Of a stretch of 64,000 bases of DNA, positions 12,801-23,610 are shown piece after piece (position 1 is the first letter of the stretch; every line of letters starts with the position of its first letter). The notes beneath the pieces are model-generated. The model ran no database searches and was not told the DNA's origin. It saw only the letters and a list, made by a program, of their open reading frames with translations. Position numbers and translations under genes: made by a program. This DNA is from Trichinella spiralis (taxonomy: Eukaryota; Nematoda; Enoplea; Trichinellida; Trichinellidae), in the NCBI GenBank assembly GCA_000181795.3, contig CM012955.1, forward strand, positions 610,921 to 674,920, in the 5' to 3' direction.

Positions 12801-15774
12801 TTATGTCGCAGGGGTTTATATACTTTATGCAGATGGATCGGTTTCAATTCCACCCAAAATTTCAGGTACATTTCAAATTAAATTAAAAAACAATTTTTTA
12901 ATACTTATTTTTCAGAATTTCCGATGAATATTTCGTGCGCAGTTGAAGAGGATGTCATAATTCATCCTTTTGCTTATAGAACACATGCACACTCACTGGG
13001 TAGGTGATTTGGATTTGTTTTTGAATTGTTCAGTAGAAATCAGTTTTATTTATTTGAAATTAAATTTCATTATTAATTTTTAGGCAGAATAATAACCGGA
13101 TATAAATACCGTGACAACAAGTGGACTTTGATTGGAAAGGGTAATCCACAGTGGCCACAAGTAAACGAACAAACTTTCATTTTTATGCAATTTGAATTGA
13201 AAAAACAAAATTTAATATTAATCAGTATATTTTCAATTCATATGATATTATTTATTTTCATATTTTTAAAATTAAATATGAAAAATACTGTCGTTGATCG
13301 TAAACATGATAGTCAAGTTAATGAGAAATATCCGTCAGTTGAATTTGAAATTGATCTTTTTGTTTTTATATCTGCAGTGGTTTTATCCGGTGAAAGATAA
13401 AATAACCATAACAAAAGGTGACACCATTGCTGCGCAGTGTATATTCGATTCAACATCACGCGGGAACACAACTCAAATAGGGTTGGACTTTTTTTGGCGA
13501 TTTGTTTTTTTCATAAATATTTTTAACTTAACTTTGCACATAAGCATGTTAAATTTGCAATTTGAAAATGCGTGTTATATTTTGTTTTTCTCTAGTGCCC
13601 ATGGGATGGATGAAATGTGCAACTTTTATATGTACTATTTTGTCGAACTGAAGCATTTGGATGTGTTGGAAGATTTTTCGGCTTGCGGTAGTTCTGCCGA
13701 TGAGAGTCTCTTTTCAGAATATCCAGCTGACGCGAACAAACCATTGCCGCCTAACCCAGTTTTTGAGAAACAAGCGAAAATGGTCGCCGAGCGTTTTGGT
13801 ACTTGTTTGTTTATTATTATGCAAATTTTCTGCTTTTCTTTTCTCAATAATGGTAATAATGTTAATGATTTCCAATAGGACCAGAATTGATTGCTGACTG
13901 GTTGCAATCATTGGACGTGGCGATTGGTCAAATATCTGGAATTGCAATAGATGGTGATGACAATGTGTTGATATTTCATCGCGGACCTCGCATTTGGGAT
14001 GAACAGTAAATTTGGGAATGTTTGTTTGCATGTGTTCTAAAGCCTTGGATTTGGATTTAGATCTTTCGATTTGAATAATATGTTTCTTCAACAAGACAAA
14101 GGTCCAATTCGAAACGACACGGTACTTGTCATAAGCCCTGCTGGGAAGTTGTTGAAACGCTGGGGTGGTGGCTTGTAAGCAAGCAGTTCTTGTTCTTGTT
14201 GTCGTTGCTGTTTTCTGCAATAAATCCATTTACCATTTCAGATTCTACATGCCGCATGGAATATATGTGGATCATAAGAAAAAGCTGTGGCTTACGGACG
14301 TCGCTTTGCATCAGGTGTTTCGGTTTGATTTTGAAAGCAACACGGAAGAGTTGATTTTGGGCAAACGTTTCATTCCGGGCGGTAATCTGGAATTGTTTTG
14401 CAAGCCGGCCGCCGTTGCAGTTTCCAAAGATGGTTTGGTTTTTGTCGCCGATGGATATTGCAATAGTCGAGTGATGAAATTCAGCTATGATGGCAAATTT
14501 TTACAAGCTATTGATCTGTATACTATCGAAGGTGATGAACTGATATTTTTTGTTTGAAAAATTATTCATATCTTGTTGTTCATAGGTCATCGAAACGCAC
14601 TTGACTACATGCAAGTAGTGCATTCATTGGCAATTAATGATGAAAAGCAGGAACTGTTGGTCACGGACAGGGAAAACTCGCGTTTGGTGATTTTCAAGTT
14701 CAACGGCACTTTTTCTGGATTTATCAGAGAAAAGCACATGCGCGGCGCCCTTTACGGTGTTACCTATTGCCCTAAAAGTAATTTTAAATTGTTGTTTTTT
14801 GTTTGCATACATATTTTTTAAATTCAAATGCAAATTTAAGTGAACGTATTTTATGTGATCAACAATCAACTGAGTAGAGAAACGGTGGCACCAGTTGAAA
14901 TTCGGGTGTTTGCATTCGAGTCGGAATCGTACAGACTGCTTTATTCATTTAAGCCGGATAATTTTGTTTGTTTTCATTATTATTATTTTGTTGTTGTTTG
15001 ATTTATTTAAAAGAAACTTTCCAGGACTTCAAGAACACCCATTCTATTGCATGCAGTTTGAATTGTTCAAATATTTATATAAGTAAGTTGACATTATTTA
15101 TTTATTTTTGAAATATTCAACTGACAAAAGTTTTGTTCGTTTAATAATAATTTTATTATTGCTTTAGGCCATGGACTTCCAAATACGGTGTTGAAATTTA
15201 ACATTCACGCAATCAGTAAGCATTGAAAGAGATTGTTTTCTATTGATGCTTTTTTTTTGATTTTCTTGTTTCCTTCTGTAGGCAGTCCTATTCATGTAGA
15301 AAGGAATGTCGATAATGCGAATCTGTTGATGGAATCTAGAAATGAATTGTCGTTGTTTGATTCGCACACATTTTACACAACCGTCATCTTGTGCATGGTT
15401 GCCGCCATCATTCTCGCCATGGCAATAGCAGCGATCATGGTCGGCTGTCGTGTTTTAAATCGTCGTCAAGGCAGCAGTTGTACTCAATTTGGACTTTGAT
15501 TATTATTAATTTTTAATATTATTAATTTTTTTCCTATTTTCAGCTAACAGAGACAAATCGAACCACCCGTTGTTGAAAAATTCAAAATGGAGACAAGTAG
15601 GTTGTTTGTTTTGTTGCTGTGTTCTGGTAAAATATATTTTTTCCATTTGATAAGGGGTTTCAACCTCTGAGTACTGAAGATATCGATGCAGTCGATTACA
15701 CCTCGGACGACAGTGATGATAGGGAAGATCTACTGTATTCCAGTTCGCAGATGAGGAAAACTTCTGACCTGTGA
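9878..15774 (+). CDS. PAM: Peptidylglycine alpha-amidating monooxygenase (PHM-PAL)
   Basis: Nineteen exons in phase give about 782 residues: 9878-10006, 12205-12256, 12329-12419, 12520-12683, 12746-12865, 12916-12999, 13084-13160, 13378-13481, 13596-13798, 13879-14005, 14061-14174, 14242-14531, 14586-14777, 14841-14965, 15025-15082, 15168-15215, 15282-15476/15479, 15544-15596, 15655-15774. It converts C-terminal glycine-extended peptides to alpha-amides in the secretory pathway: the copper PHM domain hydroxylates the glycine and the zinc PAL domain cleaves off glyoxylate. Order: signal peptide (about 1-26), PHM (about 30-315), PAL (about 342-659), one transmembrane helix (about 691-718), acidic cytosolic tail. 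Both domains are in one polypeptide, as in vertebrates and C. elegans pamn-1, unlike the separate fly genes. Start chosen as the only ATG giving a signal peptide. Confidence 0.95.
10007..12204 (+). other. Long first intron of PAM
   Basis: 2.2 kb, far larger than the other PAM introns (mostly under 100 to about 220 bases). No nested gene was recognised on either strand. It contains an (AT)n run at 12145-12171. Long first introns commonly carry regulatory elements, but I see no specific motif. Confidence 0.7.
12145..12171. repeat. (AT)n microsatellite
   Basis: Uninterrupted AT dinucleotide run of about 27 bases, ending some 30 bases before the acceptor of PAM exon 2. Confidence 0.9.
13879..15215 (+). 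other. PAL domain segment of PAM
   Basis: Exons 10-16, an NHL-like beta-propeller. Catalytic Arg533 equivalent is R376 (IFHRG), zinc ligands are H427 (MPHGI), H531 (VVHSLA) and H630 (NTHSIA), catalytic Tyr654 equivalent is Y494 (DGYCNSR), and the Arg706 equivalent is kept in TDREN. The propeller disulfide C634-C655 is kept (LFCKP, GYCNS); C702-C713 is lost as a pair. The Met784 equivalent next to the last zinc His is Asn (N628). A new CSLNC pair appears just after that His. Confidence 0.88.
15282..15774 (+). other. PAM membrane anchor and alternative tails
   Basis: Exon 17 encodes the juxtamembrane segment, a hydrophobic helix of about 25 residues and a basic stop-transfer (CRVLNRR). If its donor (around 15476-15480) is not used, translation stops at 15497-15499 after SCTQFGL. 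If used, exons 18 and 19 add a tail with a Ser/Asp/Glu-rich segment ([12 protein letters not shown]) like the acidic, phosphorylatable routing tail of vertebrate PAM. Confidence 0.75.
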
Positions 15775-18719
15775 TTGATTCACTTTGCTTTTGCTTTCGT
15801 CGTTCGTTTCTATTGTGTCATTGCTTCTTCGCTTTGCCATTGATTTTGCTTCTTTTTATTTTCATTTTTCTATTTTTTCTCTTTTTCTCTTTTTCTTCAC
15901 ACTATTGTTGTTTTATGGTCATTGATGTGCCAGAGTATGCCGTATTATTTGTATTATTTGTCCTCTTGCATGCTGATGATTTTCTTTTCTTCGTCGAAGA
16001 TCAACTTTCTGTGGCCCATTGAGTTTTTATTTTTTATATGATCAGCAGCTACGAAGGAAGAAGTGTTGTTTGTGTTTTTTCTTTATTTTTTGTTCTTGCA
16101 ACGATGCAGTTCAGTGAAAGAGAAATTCTACGCACAAAGGCAAACGTACGAAGCTGAAGACCAACCTATTCTTTTACACATTTATTGGTTGCTGAACGTT
16201 TAACGACAAAATGCAAGCATCAATGAGAAGAAAAGAGAAAATTTTCCACTCTTTTATTTGACATCTATACTTCAGAGCATTTGCAAAAATTTTTCCAAAC
16301 CAACAAATATGAAGAATACAACAGGATGCAGTTGTTAGCAATGATCATATTGATGATTTTAGTATGACAGTAAAGTTTGCCTTTGTGAAGTCACAATTTT
16401 TTTCCAACAAATGGCTTTTTTATTCATTCATATTCAATGAACTACGAATGTAAAATATGAACCTGAATTTCTTAATTTTGTACTTACAGTATACAGTAAA
16501 ATTCTGTTTGCGAAATTGCACGTCGAATACAGTCATCAAATATATTATTTATTAAAGGCAAGTGATTGGAATGCAATATTCAACATTTACTAATGTTAAT
16601 TGTTATTTTTAAATTTTATATTTCAATTTATTTTTCAAATTTCAAATGTCCTTCAGACATTCTTGACTGATTGCATTACTAAATACTGTATTGTATTCAA
16701 GTTAGACTGCCGCTAGGAAAAATTTAATGCAGTAATTGTGTGAAATAAATTTTAATTTTTATGAGGTATTTCATAAAAGATAGTATCACGAATACAGTTG
16801 TAATTTTTGATTTTTTTACAATACACTGATGCATAACGATCTGTTAGACTGATTGAAGTAAAGATAATTTGGCATTTGAGAAAACTTTCAAACATCGACT
16901 TGAATATAAAATGTTGATGTTACTTGAATCTTTGGTTAAACTATTTGGTGGTTGTGAAAAATATTACTGTATTCCAAATTTGTAAATGTAGCCATTAGTA
17001 AAATGTAAAACAAATTGGTTGTTCAGTTGTTGAATTTCATTCCTGTTTCAGTGAATCATTAATCTTTTAGAAATGTCTTTTTTTGTAAATAATTTGATTT
17101 AATTGTGATACCATTTGACAAATCGATATTTATTTTGTTATTTGAATCATTATTATTTTAATTAACAAAGCTATTATTTTAATTTAATATCAGTATGTAG
17201 GTGTATTTGGAAATAAGTGAGCTTGTTGAATCGTACGACTGTGCATTTTTAGTTCATGCAATTCGTTTCTAAGCATGGTTATGTTCACCTTTTACTGATC
17301 ATTCCCAGTGAACTTTTGATGAAAATCAGAAAGTTGCTAAAGTTAAATGTAAAGTCGGTTGAATATTTATTGAAGTTGTAGCTGCTGAATTAGCCTTTTC
17401 CCTAACATATAACGAATATGATTATTTCAATGATCATTGCTTTGATTGTTAGTTTGATATGTTAAATGAATTGCAATGTTAACAAGTTTTATTACATTAT
17501 AATATTATTTCTGTTTTATTCTTCAAAATGTACATTGCTTCGTAAATGTAAATGGGTCGTGATTTTTTTTAATTTTTCTAGAATCCTTGAAGAACATATA
17601 AAAAAAGATATTCAGGTAATTGTATAAGTGATAGCTTTATGTATAATAGCAACGAAAATGTTGAGATTGTTTTTGATTTTCGAATTTTTTTCTAATAAAA
17701 ATAGTAATTTTTCAAAAATATTACGACAGCTTTTAAATTAATATGATAAATAAAACAATAAATTCAGTAATTTAACAAAGTATATTAATAAATTGTTTTT
17801 ATTATAAAAATGCAAATAATCAAAGTATTATCTAGTTTTGCGATTGGAGCTAGTTTCTGTCATTTATAGTTCTGAAAACTGATCCTGTGCATGACTGGTG
17901 AATTATTTTCTGAACTATGACTGCGTTGATGGTATTTCTAGTTGGTGCATAAATTTCTGTGTAAAACTGTTTGTACACTTTTCCATTGGTGTCAGTGTTG
18001 TTAGTTGTACATGATAATGCACCTGATTGTGTGTTCTTTTTTCTTTAATAGTTCAACTGCCATATTCAGTTGATTAATTGATATACACATATATTTTTTA
18101 CAATTTTATTTTCAATTTTTGTAGTTATTTTTATATATTTATTCATTTTTAGTTGCAAAAAGTGGCAAAAATGCCAGCTACAGAATCCTGCATTCGTTTA
18201 ACGTAAACAAAGGACCACATTTTTATTGCTGCGTAATCAAAATTTAATCAAATCAAAAAAGAAAAGGTGAGAATTTATTTATTTGATTTTACTTATTTGA
18301 AATTAAAATTAAAAAATTTCTTACACAACAGAATGGACTCTTATTGTGATGTACAGTTTTGATATTGATAGTGGAAGTTGCGAAATTTGTATAATTTTAA
18401 TATATATATTACTTTGTTCATTGAATCGCACGCAAATGACTATTTATCTTTTATGATCAGAATAAATAAATTCACAAAATAAACAAATGAGAAGTTATAA
18501 TTTTGAAATAAGGCGATTTTCTCATAATTTATGAAAATTTATTCAACAAGTTTTACAGTACTTCTGATAGCGATTGATTATCTTCAGCAGAGCAAAAGTC
18601 GGTTCAACAATCGCGAATTGTTTTTAAAAATGGTGTTTTTCTGCTATTTTTTTTTTTGAAAAAATTATTATATTGATTTCAGTTTATGAGCAAGTGTATT
18701 TTTAGACAATCTCTTGAAT
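15775..18719. other. Intergenic between PAM and ABCA gene
   Basis: 2.9 kb, very AT-rich (13 G+C in 60 bases at 16741-16800). Includes the PAM 3' UTR, with an AATAAA at about 16744 as one candidate signal. The frame 15771-16022 is a pyrimidine-rich stretch translating to Phe/Leu/Cys and is not credible. No gene recognised. Confidence 0.6.
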
Positions 18720-21700
18720 ATGAAATACCGGACGTTGTCTCAGTTGAAGTTGCTGATTTGGAAAAATATGCTGCTTCAGAAGCGTTCCTTGATGTGGACT
18801 TTGTTGGAACTGGGCATACCGATGTTGTTCGTTGTCATTTTGCTTGTTCTCAGACAACAAGTGGACAGTGCTTCTCGTCAAGCTGTCGAATATGCGGACT
18901 TTTCCATAACGGCTACTGTAGACGATTTTTACGAGCCAGTCGACGGTGAACCGATCCATTCTGTATGCTTCAGCCCGGTGCAGCTTTACTTCACACCGAA
19001 AAACAACCTTACAATTCAAATAATGAGCATTGTTAACAGTCGATTGAGACTTTTGTCAAAAGGTTGATTGAAATTAACTTTCTGTTTCATTCCAAAGCCA
19101 ATGTTTGTTTTTTACTCAGCTTATGAAAATGAACATACAATGGTTGAAGACATTATGAAAGAATTGAATCAGCTCGACTTGTGCGGCTGTTCAGCTTACG
19201 GTAAGCTTTTATTTTTTTTTTTCGTATTTGTAAAATGTCGTTTATTTGTTTATTTTTTGTTAATAGGTGCTGTTGTGTTTGAAGAAGGATTCCTTAATGA
19301 GGCGGGATTGGGAGAAGAATTGAAATACAAAATTCGACTTAGCAATACACCGAGAAACTCGCAATCCAGGCGTGGCACTTGGAACATTGGGCAAGCGAGT
19401 TTGTTCAACGTCGGACATGGGTGGAAAACAAATGCACTGTATGCATTTCCACCTCAGAATGGACCTCGTCAGAGCAATTCAACGGATGGTGGTAAACCAG
19501 GTATACATACACATAAATGAATTGTAAATTATCTCTATCTTATGTATTTCATATTGTTATTATTATGTAACATTGCAAAATTTCACTGATGAATTCACTA
19601 ATTTAATAATTTGTGGGTGTTTTTTTACAGGATATTGGCGAGAGGGATTTTTGATTCTTCAACACGCAATTGACAAAGCTATTATCCGTATGCTGGCTTC
19701 AAATGTTACTGACGTGGATAAATTTCACGTGCATCTAAAACGATTTGTTTATCCCCCTTACGTTGATAATCCGTTTATCACCGTGATTCAGCAGCATCTG
19801 CCTGTGATTATTCTGTTAAGCTTTGCATTCAGCGTTGTCTACATCTCCAGAACTGTGGTCATGGACAAAGAGTTGCGCGTCAAGGTAAACAACCGCAACT
19901 ATCATGATTCGAATACACTGAATAGTTGAAATTCAATTGAATTATTCCGCTTGTCGTTCAGGAATATATGCGTGTGATGGGCTTGAAATTTTGGGTTCAT
20001 TCAGCGGCGCATTTTATCTGCAACTTCCTCAAGCTGGCGTTCATCTCGACCATGTTGACGCTTTTCCTGTGCATCAGCATAAACGACAAGAAAATACTGG
20101 TGAAATCGGACCCCAGCGCTGTGTTGTTCTTTTTCTTAATCTATTCGGCTACGTCGGTTTGCTATTGCTTTGTCGTTGGATCGTTTTTCAAAAATGGTAC
20201 GGTAGAATTTAAGAAGTTCAAGTTCGTATCGGTTTTATTTATTCATTCGTGTTTGTTTGTCATCGTCGTTGTGCAGGCAACGTAGTCGCCGGCTGTACAG
20301 GTTTGGTTTGGTGTTCCTTGTATTGGCCGTATTTTTTCATACAGCCTCGTTACGCTTCTGTGCTTCGATCGACCAAACTGTTGACATGTTTGCTTGTGAA
20401 TTCAGCCATGTCTTATGGTATACAGTTGATTGGTATACTCGAGGGTCAGAGTGAGTTGATTTTTCGTCTCTTTGCTTCCTGTTGTACAGATACCGAACGG
20501 ACTTTCTTTTCGAATGTTCAAATTTAGATGTTGGTTTGCAGTGGTATAATTTATTTCATCGTGGAACAATGTACAACAATTTGTCAATGATTGAAGTGAT
20601 TGGCATGCTATTGGTCGATGCTGTGCTGTGCTTGTCGATTGCTTGGTATGTCGAAGCGGCCAAACCTCGGTACAACTCAATCAGGCAATTTATTTCGGTA
20701 AATTTATTACAATTGTTTGCCACTTTTTATTATAATAGAATCTGTTTGTTATATAATGTTTTCAAGTATTTGTTTATTTTGATAAAAAATATCTCAGTCA
20801 AAATTTTGTCATAAGTTATTCGGCAGCAGACGAAGAAAAAATTCGATTGGACAAGTAAGCAGCGAATCGTCTGCATCGAACAGTGCAGTTGGTCATTTTG
20901 AAGACTGCGACAATCCTGCTCGAGTGACAGTTTCTATTCGCAAGCTTTACAAAGTGGGCTGTTATTATTTGTTTGTTTGTTTGTTTGTACATGCAGTTTT
21001 TATAGATATATGAAAATCAATCATCTGGCAGAAAAACAGCTGTTGAAGATTTGACGTTGGATTTATATTACGGTCAGATTACTGCTCTGCTTGGTCACAA
21101 CGGTGCGGGCAAAAGTACGACCATATCGATTCTAACAGGTAGCAAGCATCAATTTTTAAATTATAAATGGTTATTTTTTATTTATTTATTATTATTGTTT
21201 TCAGGTGTGCTAGCTCCTAGTTGTGGTAGTGTCACAATCAACGGTATGGATATGAGGAAACATTTTGATAAAATACAAACAACTTTGGGCTATTGTCCCC
21301 AGTATAATCCACTGTTTGCTTGTATGACAGTTTACGAGCATTTGAAATTCTACTGCAAGGTGAATGTGAATGAAGTGTTTGAATTTTTGACAAATTTTCA
21401 CCTCATTTGTGCGTTTCTTCAGCTAAAGGGAAGACAACTGATGCCGACCGAAGTGGATCGTTTGTTGCATTTGTTGAACTTGGAGTCGAAGCGCCATTCG
21501 CTGGCTGATCACTTGTCGGGAGGCATGAAGCGGAAATTGTGCGTTGCTATTGCATTGATCGGTGGCTCTGAGGTATTTATTGTACTGTAAGAAGGGGAGG
21601 GGGAGGGAGAGGGGGGAATTGTGCAACATTGCAAAAATTGAAAGTTGTCATTATTTCGTGAGGTGGTGCTGTTGGATGAACCTACGACAGGCATGGACCC

Positions 21701-23564
21701 GCGCGCAAGACACGACGCCTGGCAGCTGTTGCTCGAAGAGAAGCAGTACAGGACGATGCTGTTGACAACACACTTTATGGAAGAAGCGGATTTGCTCGGT
21801 GATCGAATTGCCGTACTGTCCAACGGCACTTTGCAGTGCTGCGGCACGAGCTTCTTCCTCAAGCGACAGTTTGGTAAAAGAAACTCAAGTTGCGGTGTAT
21901 TCTTGGTTCTTTTCTCAAAGTTGCGATTGTTCTGCAAACAGGCGATGGTTACCGACTGAAAGTGATTTTCAAATATGCCGGCAAAGAGAAGGCGGAACAG
22001 TTGTTGAAATTGATCGAAGAATACATCCCGGGCGCGCAGTTGTCCAACTGCATTGGCACGGAAGCAATTTACACCGTGCCGTTGATCAAGGGTCCGAAAT
22101 TGCACGCGCTTTTTGCAAGCATCGAACAAAAGCTCGACCAGTACGACGTCGAATCGTTCGGCTTGTCCATTGTTACAATGGAGGAGGTGTTTCTGAGAGT
22201 CAGTCCCAAAGAACCGGCCGTCGATAACGGCCAAGCTCACCTCTCAGCGCTAGCTGATGAACTTGATCACAGTAAGCAGTTATTTGTAACATATAATAAT
22301 AAATGGGTGGGGGAAGAATTTTTCATTTTGAAAAGCCATCTTAGAACTGGAAACACTGAACAGAAGAAGTCGGTTGAACAAGGGCTTCAAGTTGGCCAGG
22401 CAGCAGTTTTGGGCGTTGGTGGTGAAGAGGACGCTGGACGCGGTACGCAATGGTCGACTGTTGTTGGTGCAGTGGGGCGTGCCGGTGCTGTTCGTCGCGG
22501 TGGCGTTGGCGATCAATCGCTGCTTGCCCGACGAACGCCACTCCCCCGCACTGCCTCTGACAGTGGAGACGTACGGTCCGACGCGCATAGGCGTCTACAG
22601 CGACGCACGGCTAGACGGGCTCCTGGCCGACCAGTATCGGCTTCAGTTTTCCACCGAACAGACGGTCGAACTGGTCGACGACGGTAATTTCACCAGATTC
22701 GTGCTCGAACGGATCGAACTGTCCGACCAGGCTCTGTTCGACCGGCGCTACGTGGTCGGGGCGTCGTTCGAAGCCGGCTCCAACGGCACCGTCCACTTGA
22801 CGGGCCATTTCAACAACCAGCCCCTGCACGCGGTGGCCGTATCTCTCAACGCACTCGACAACGCCCTGCTCAGATACGCCGATGACCACACGGGCGAGGG
22901 GCATTGCCGGTCGCTGACGACGGTCAACGAGCCGTTGCCGGCCACCGAGTTCGACCGGCTGGTCAATTGGTTCGAAGTGGGCGTGACGGAGTTCAATTTG
23001 GCGTTCAACTTGGTATTCGGCTTCTCCCTGTCGACAGGCACGTTCGTGCTGTTCTCGATTACCGAACGTCGGTCCGGCGCCAAGCACTTGCAGCAGCTGT
23101 GCCACGTCGAACCGGCGCTCTTCTGGGTCGCCAACTTCGTCTGCGATTTTGTTGTTTACTTGTTTACTGTTTTTTCTGTGCTGCTGGTGTTCGTCGCTTT
23201 CGACGTCGACGTGCTGATCGACGGCTGGCGTTGCTTGCACACGCTGCTCTTGTTCGTCTTGTACGGCTGGGCGACGATACCGTTCATGTACGTGGCGTCG
23301 TTTTTCTTCGACTCTGCTACCGCTGGATACGTCAAAATGACCGTCTTTAATTTATTATCTGGTAACACGGTTGTTGCTTGTACTGGTGGTGGGTTGTAAT
23401 TTGAGCTTTTACCTTTCCAGGCCTCCTGACTCTTGTTGTGATCGCTGTTCTGCTTTTGTTGAACATGACCGACTTGCACGAAACGTTGACATAGGTCTTC
23501 ATGGCTCTGATACCAACTGTTTGCCTTAGTCAAGCGACTCGATTGCTCACTATTTCTACTATTT
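18720..23564 (+). CDS. ABCA-type ABC transporter, broken after second membrane domain
   Basis: Fifteen exons in phase: 18720-19062, 19120-19200, 19267-19500, 19631-19884, 19962-20196, 20277-20450, 20528-20697, 20816-20953, 21006-21138, 21205-21359, 21423-21572, 21663-21873, 21942-22271, 22345-23361, 23421 onward. The N-terminus ([14 protein letters not shown], then a membrane helix and an extracellular loop) is the ABCA hallmark. TMD1 helices lie in exons 4-7. NBD1 has Walker [10 protein letters not shown] (residues 573-581), Q-loop CPQYNPLF, signature LSGGMKRK (from 670), Walker [14 protein letters not shown] (from 690) and H-loop [12 protein letters not shown]2 is in exon 14. Translation reaches an in-frame TAG at 23492-23494 after 1232 residues, but matching reading continues ([14 protein letters not shown]) up to the assembly gap. 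NBD2, expected in full ABCA proteins, is absent. Family role: lipid export or trafficking; substrate unknown. Confidence 0.92.
22345..23361 (+). other. GC-rich single large ABCA exon (TMD2)
   Basis: A 1017-base exon without introns encoding the second membrane domain's first helix, its large extracellular loop and the helices from [13 protein letters not shown] to [10 protein letters not shown]. Composition jumps (37 G+C of 60 at 22801-22860) against an AT-rich background, with mostly G/C-ending codons, unlike exons 1-11 of the same gene. Confidence 0.85.
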
Positions 23565-23574
23565 NNNNNNNNNN
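23565..23574. other. Assembly gap (10 N)
   Basis: Ten consecutive N. The true distance is unknown; a fixed 10-N run is typically a placeholder. It interrupts the ABCA gene inside TMD2, and the sequence on the right side does not continue the gene. Confidence 0.98.
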
Positions 23575-23610
23575 AATACCATGGCAGTTGCCCAATAATT
23601 TGATATATAT

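Larger units (their letters stand above)
9878..13798 (+). other. PHM domain segment of PAM
   Basis: Exons 1-9. CuA ligands are H73 and H74 (VHHMIVFG) and H139 (LQMHY); CuB/CuM ligands are H209 and H211 (YRTHAHSLG) and M281 (DEMCNFY). So the dinuclear copper site is intact. Relative to rat PHM the disulfides C81-C126, C227-C334 and C293-C315 are preserved (for example C49 with C93), while both members of C47-C186 and of C114-C131 are absent (VFGA instead of FGC; LDYSG instead of KDCSG). Confidence 0.9.

Noticed and set aside
20402-20527. Alternative ABCA acceptor at about 20492 (after TTGTACAG)
   Set aside because: It puts the exon out of phase and runs into a stop; the acceptor at 20527 keeps phase and restores the ABCA sequence [10 protein letters not shown].
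22611-23240. Long minus-strand ORFs of about 209 and 128 codons over ABCA exon 14
   Set aside because: Shadow frames created by the GC-rich coding exon on the plus strand; no homology or start context.
23485-23531. A 47-nt intron that would remove the ABCA TAG
   Set aside because: Shorter than any other intron in the window and it would delete sequence ([13 protein letters not shown]) that matches the family; kept only as an alternative to test.
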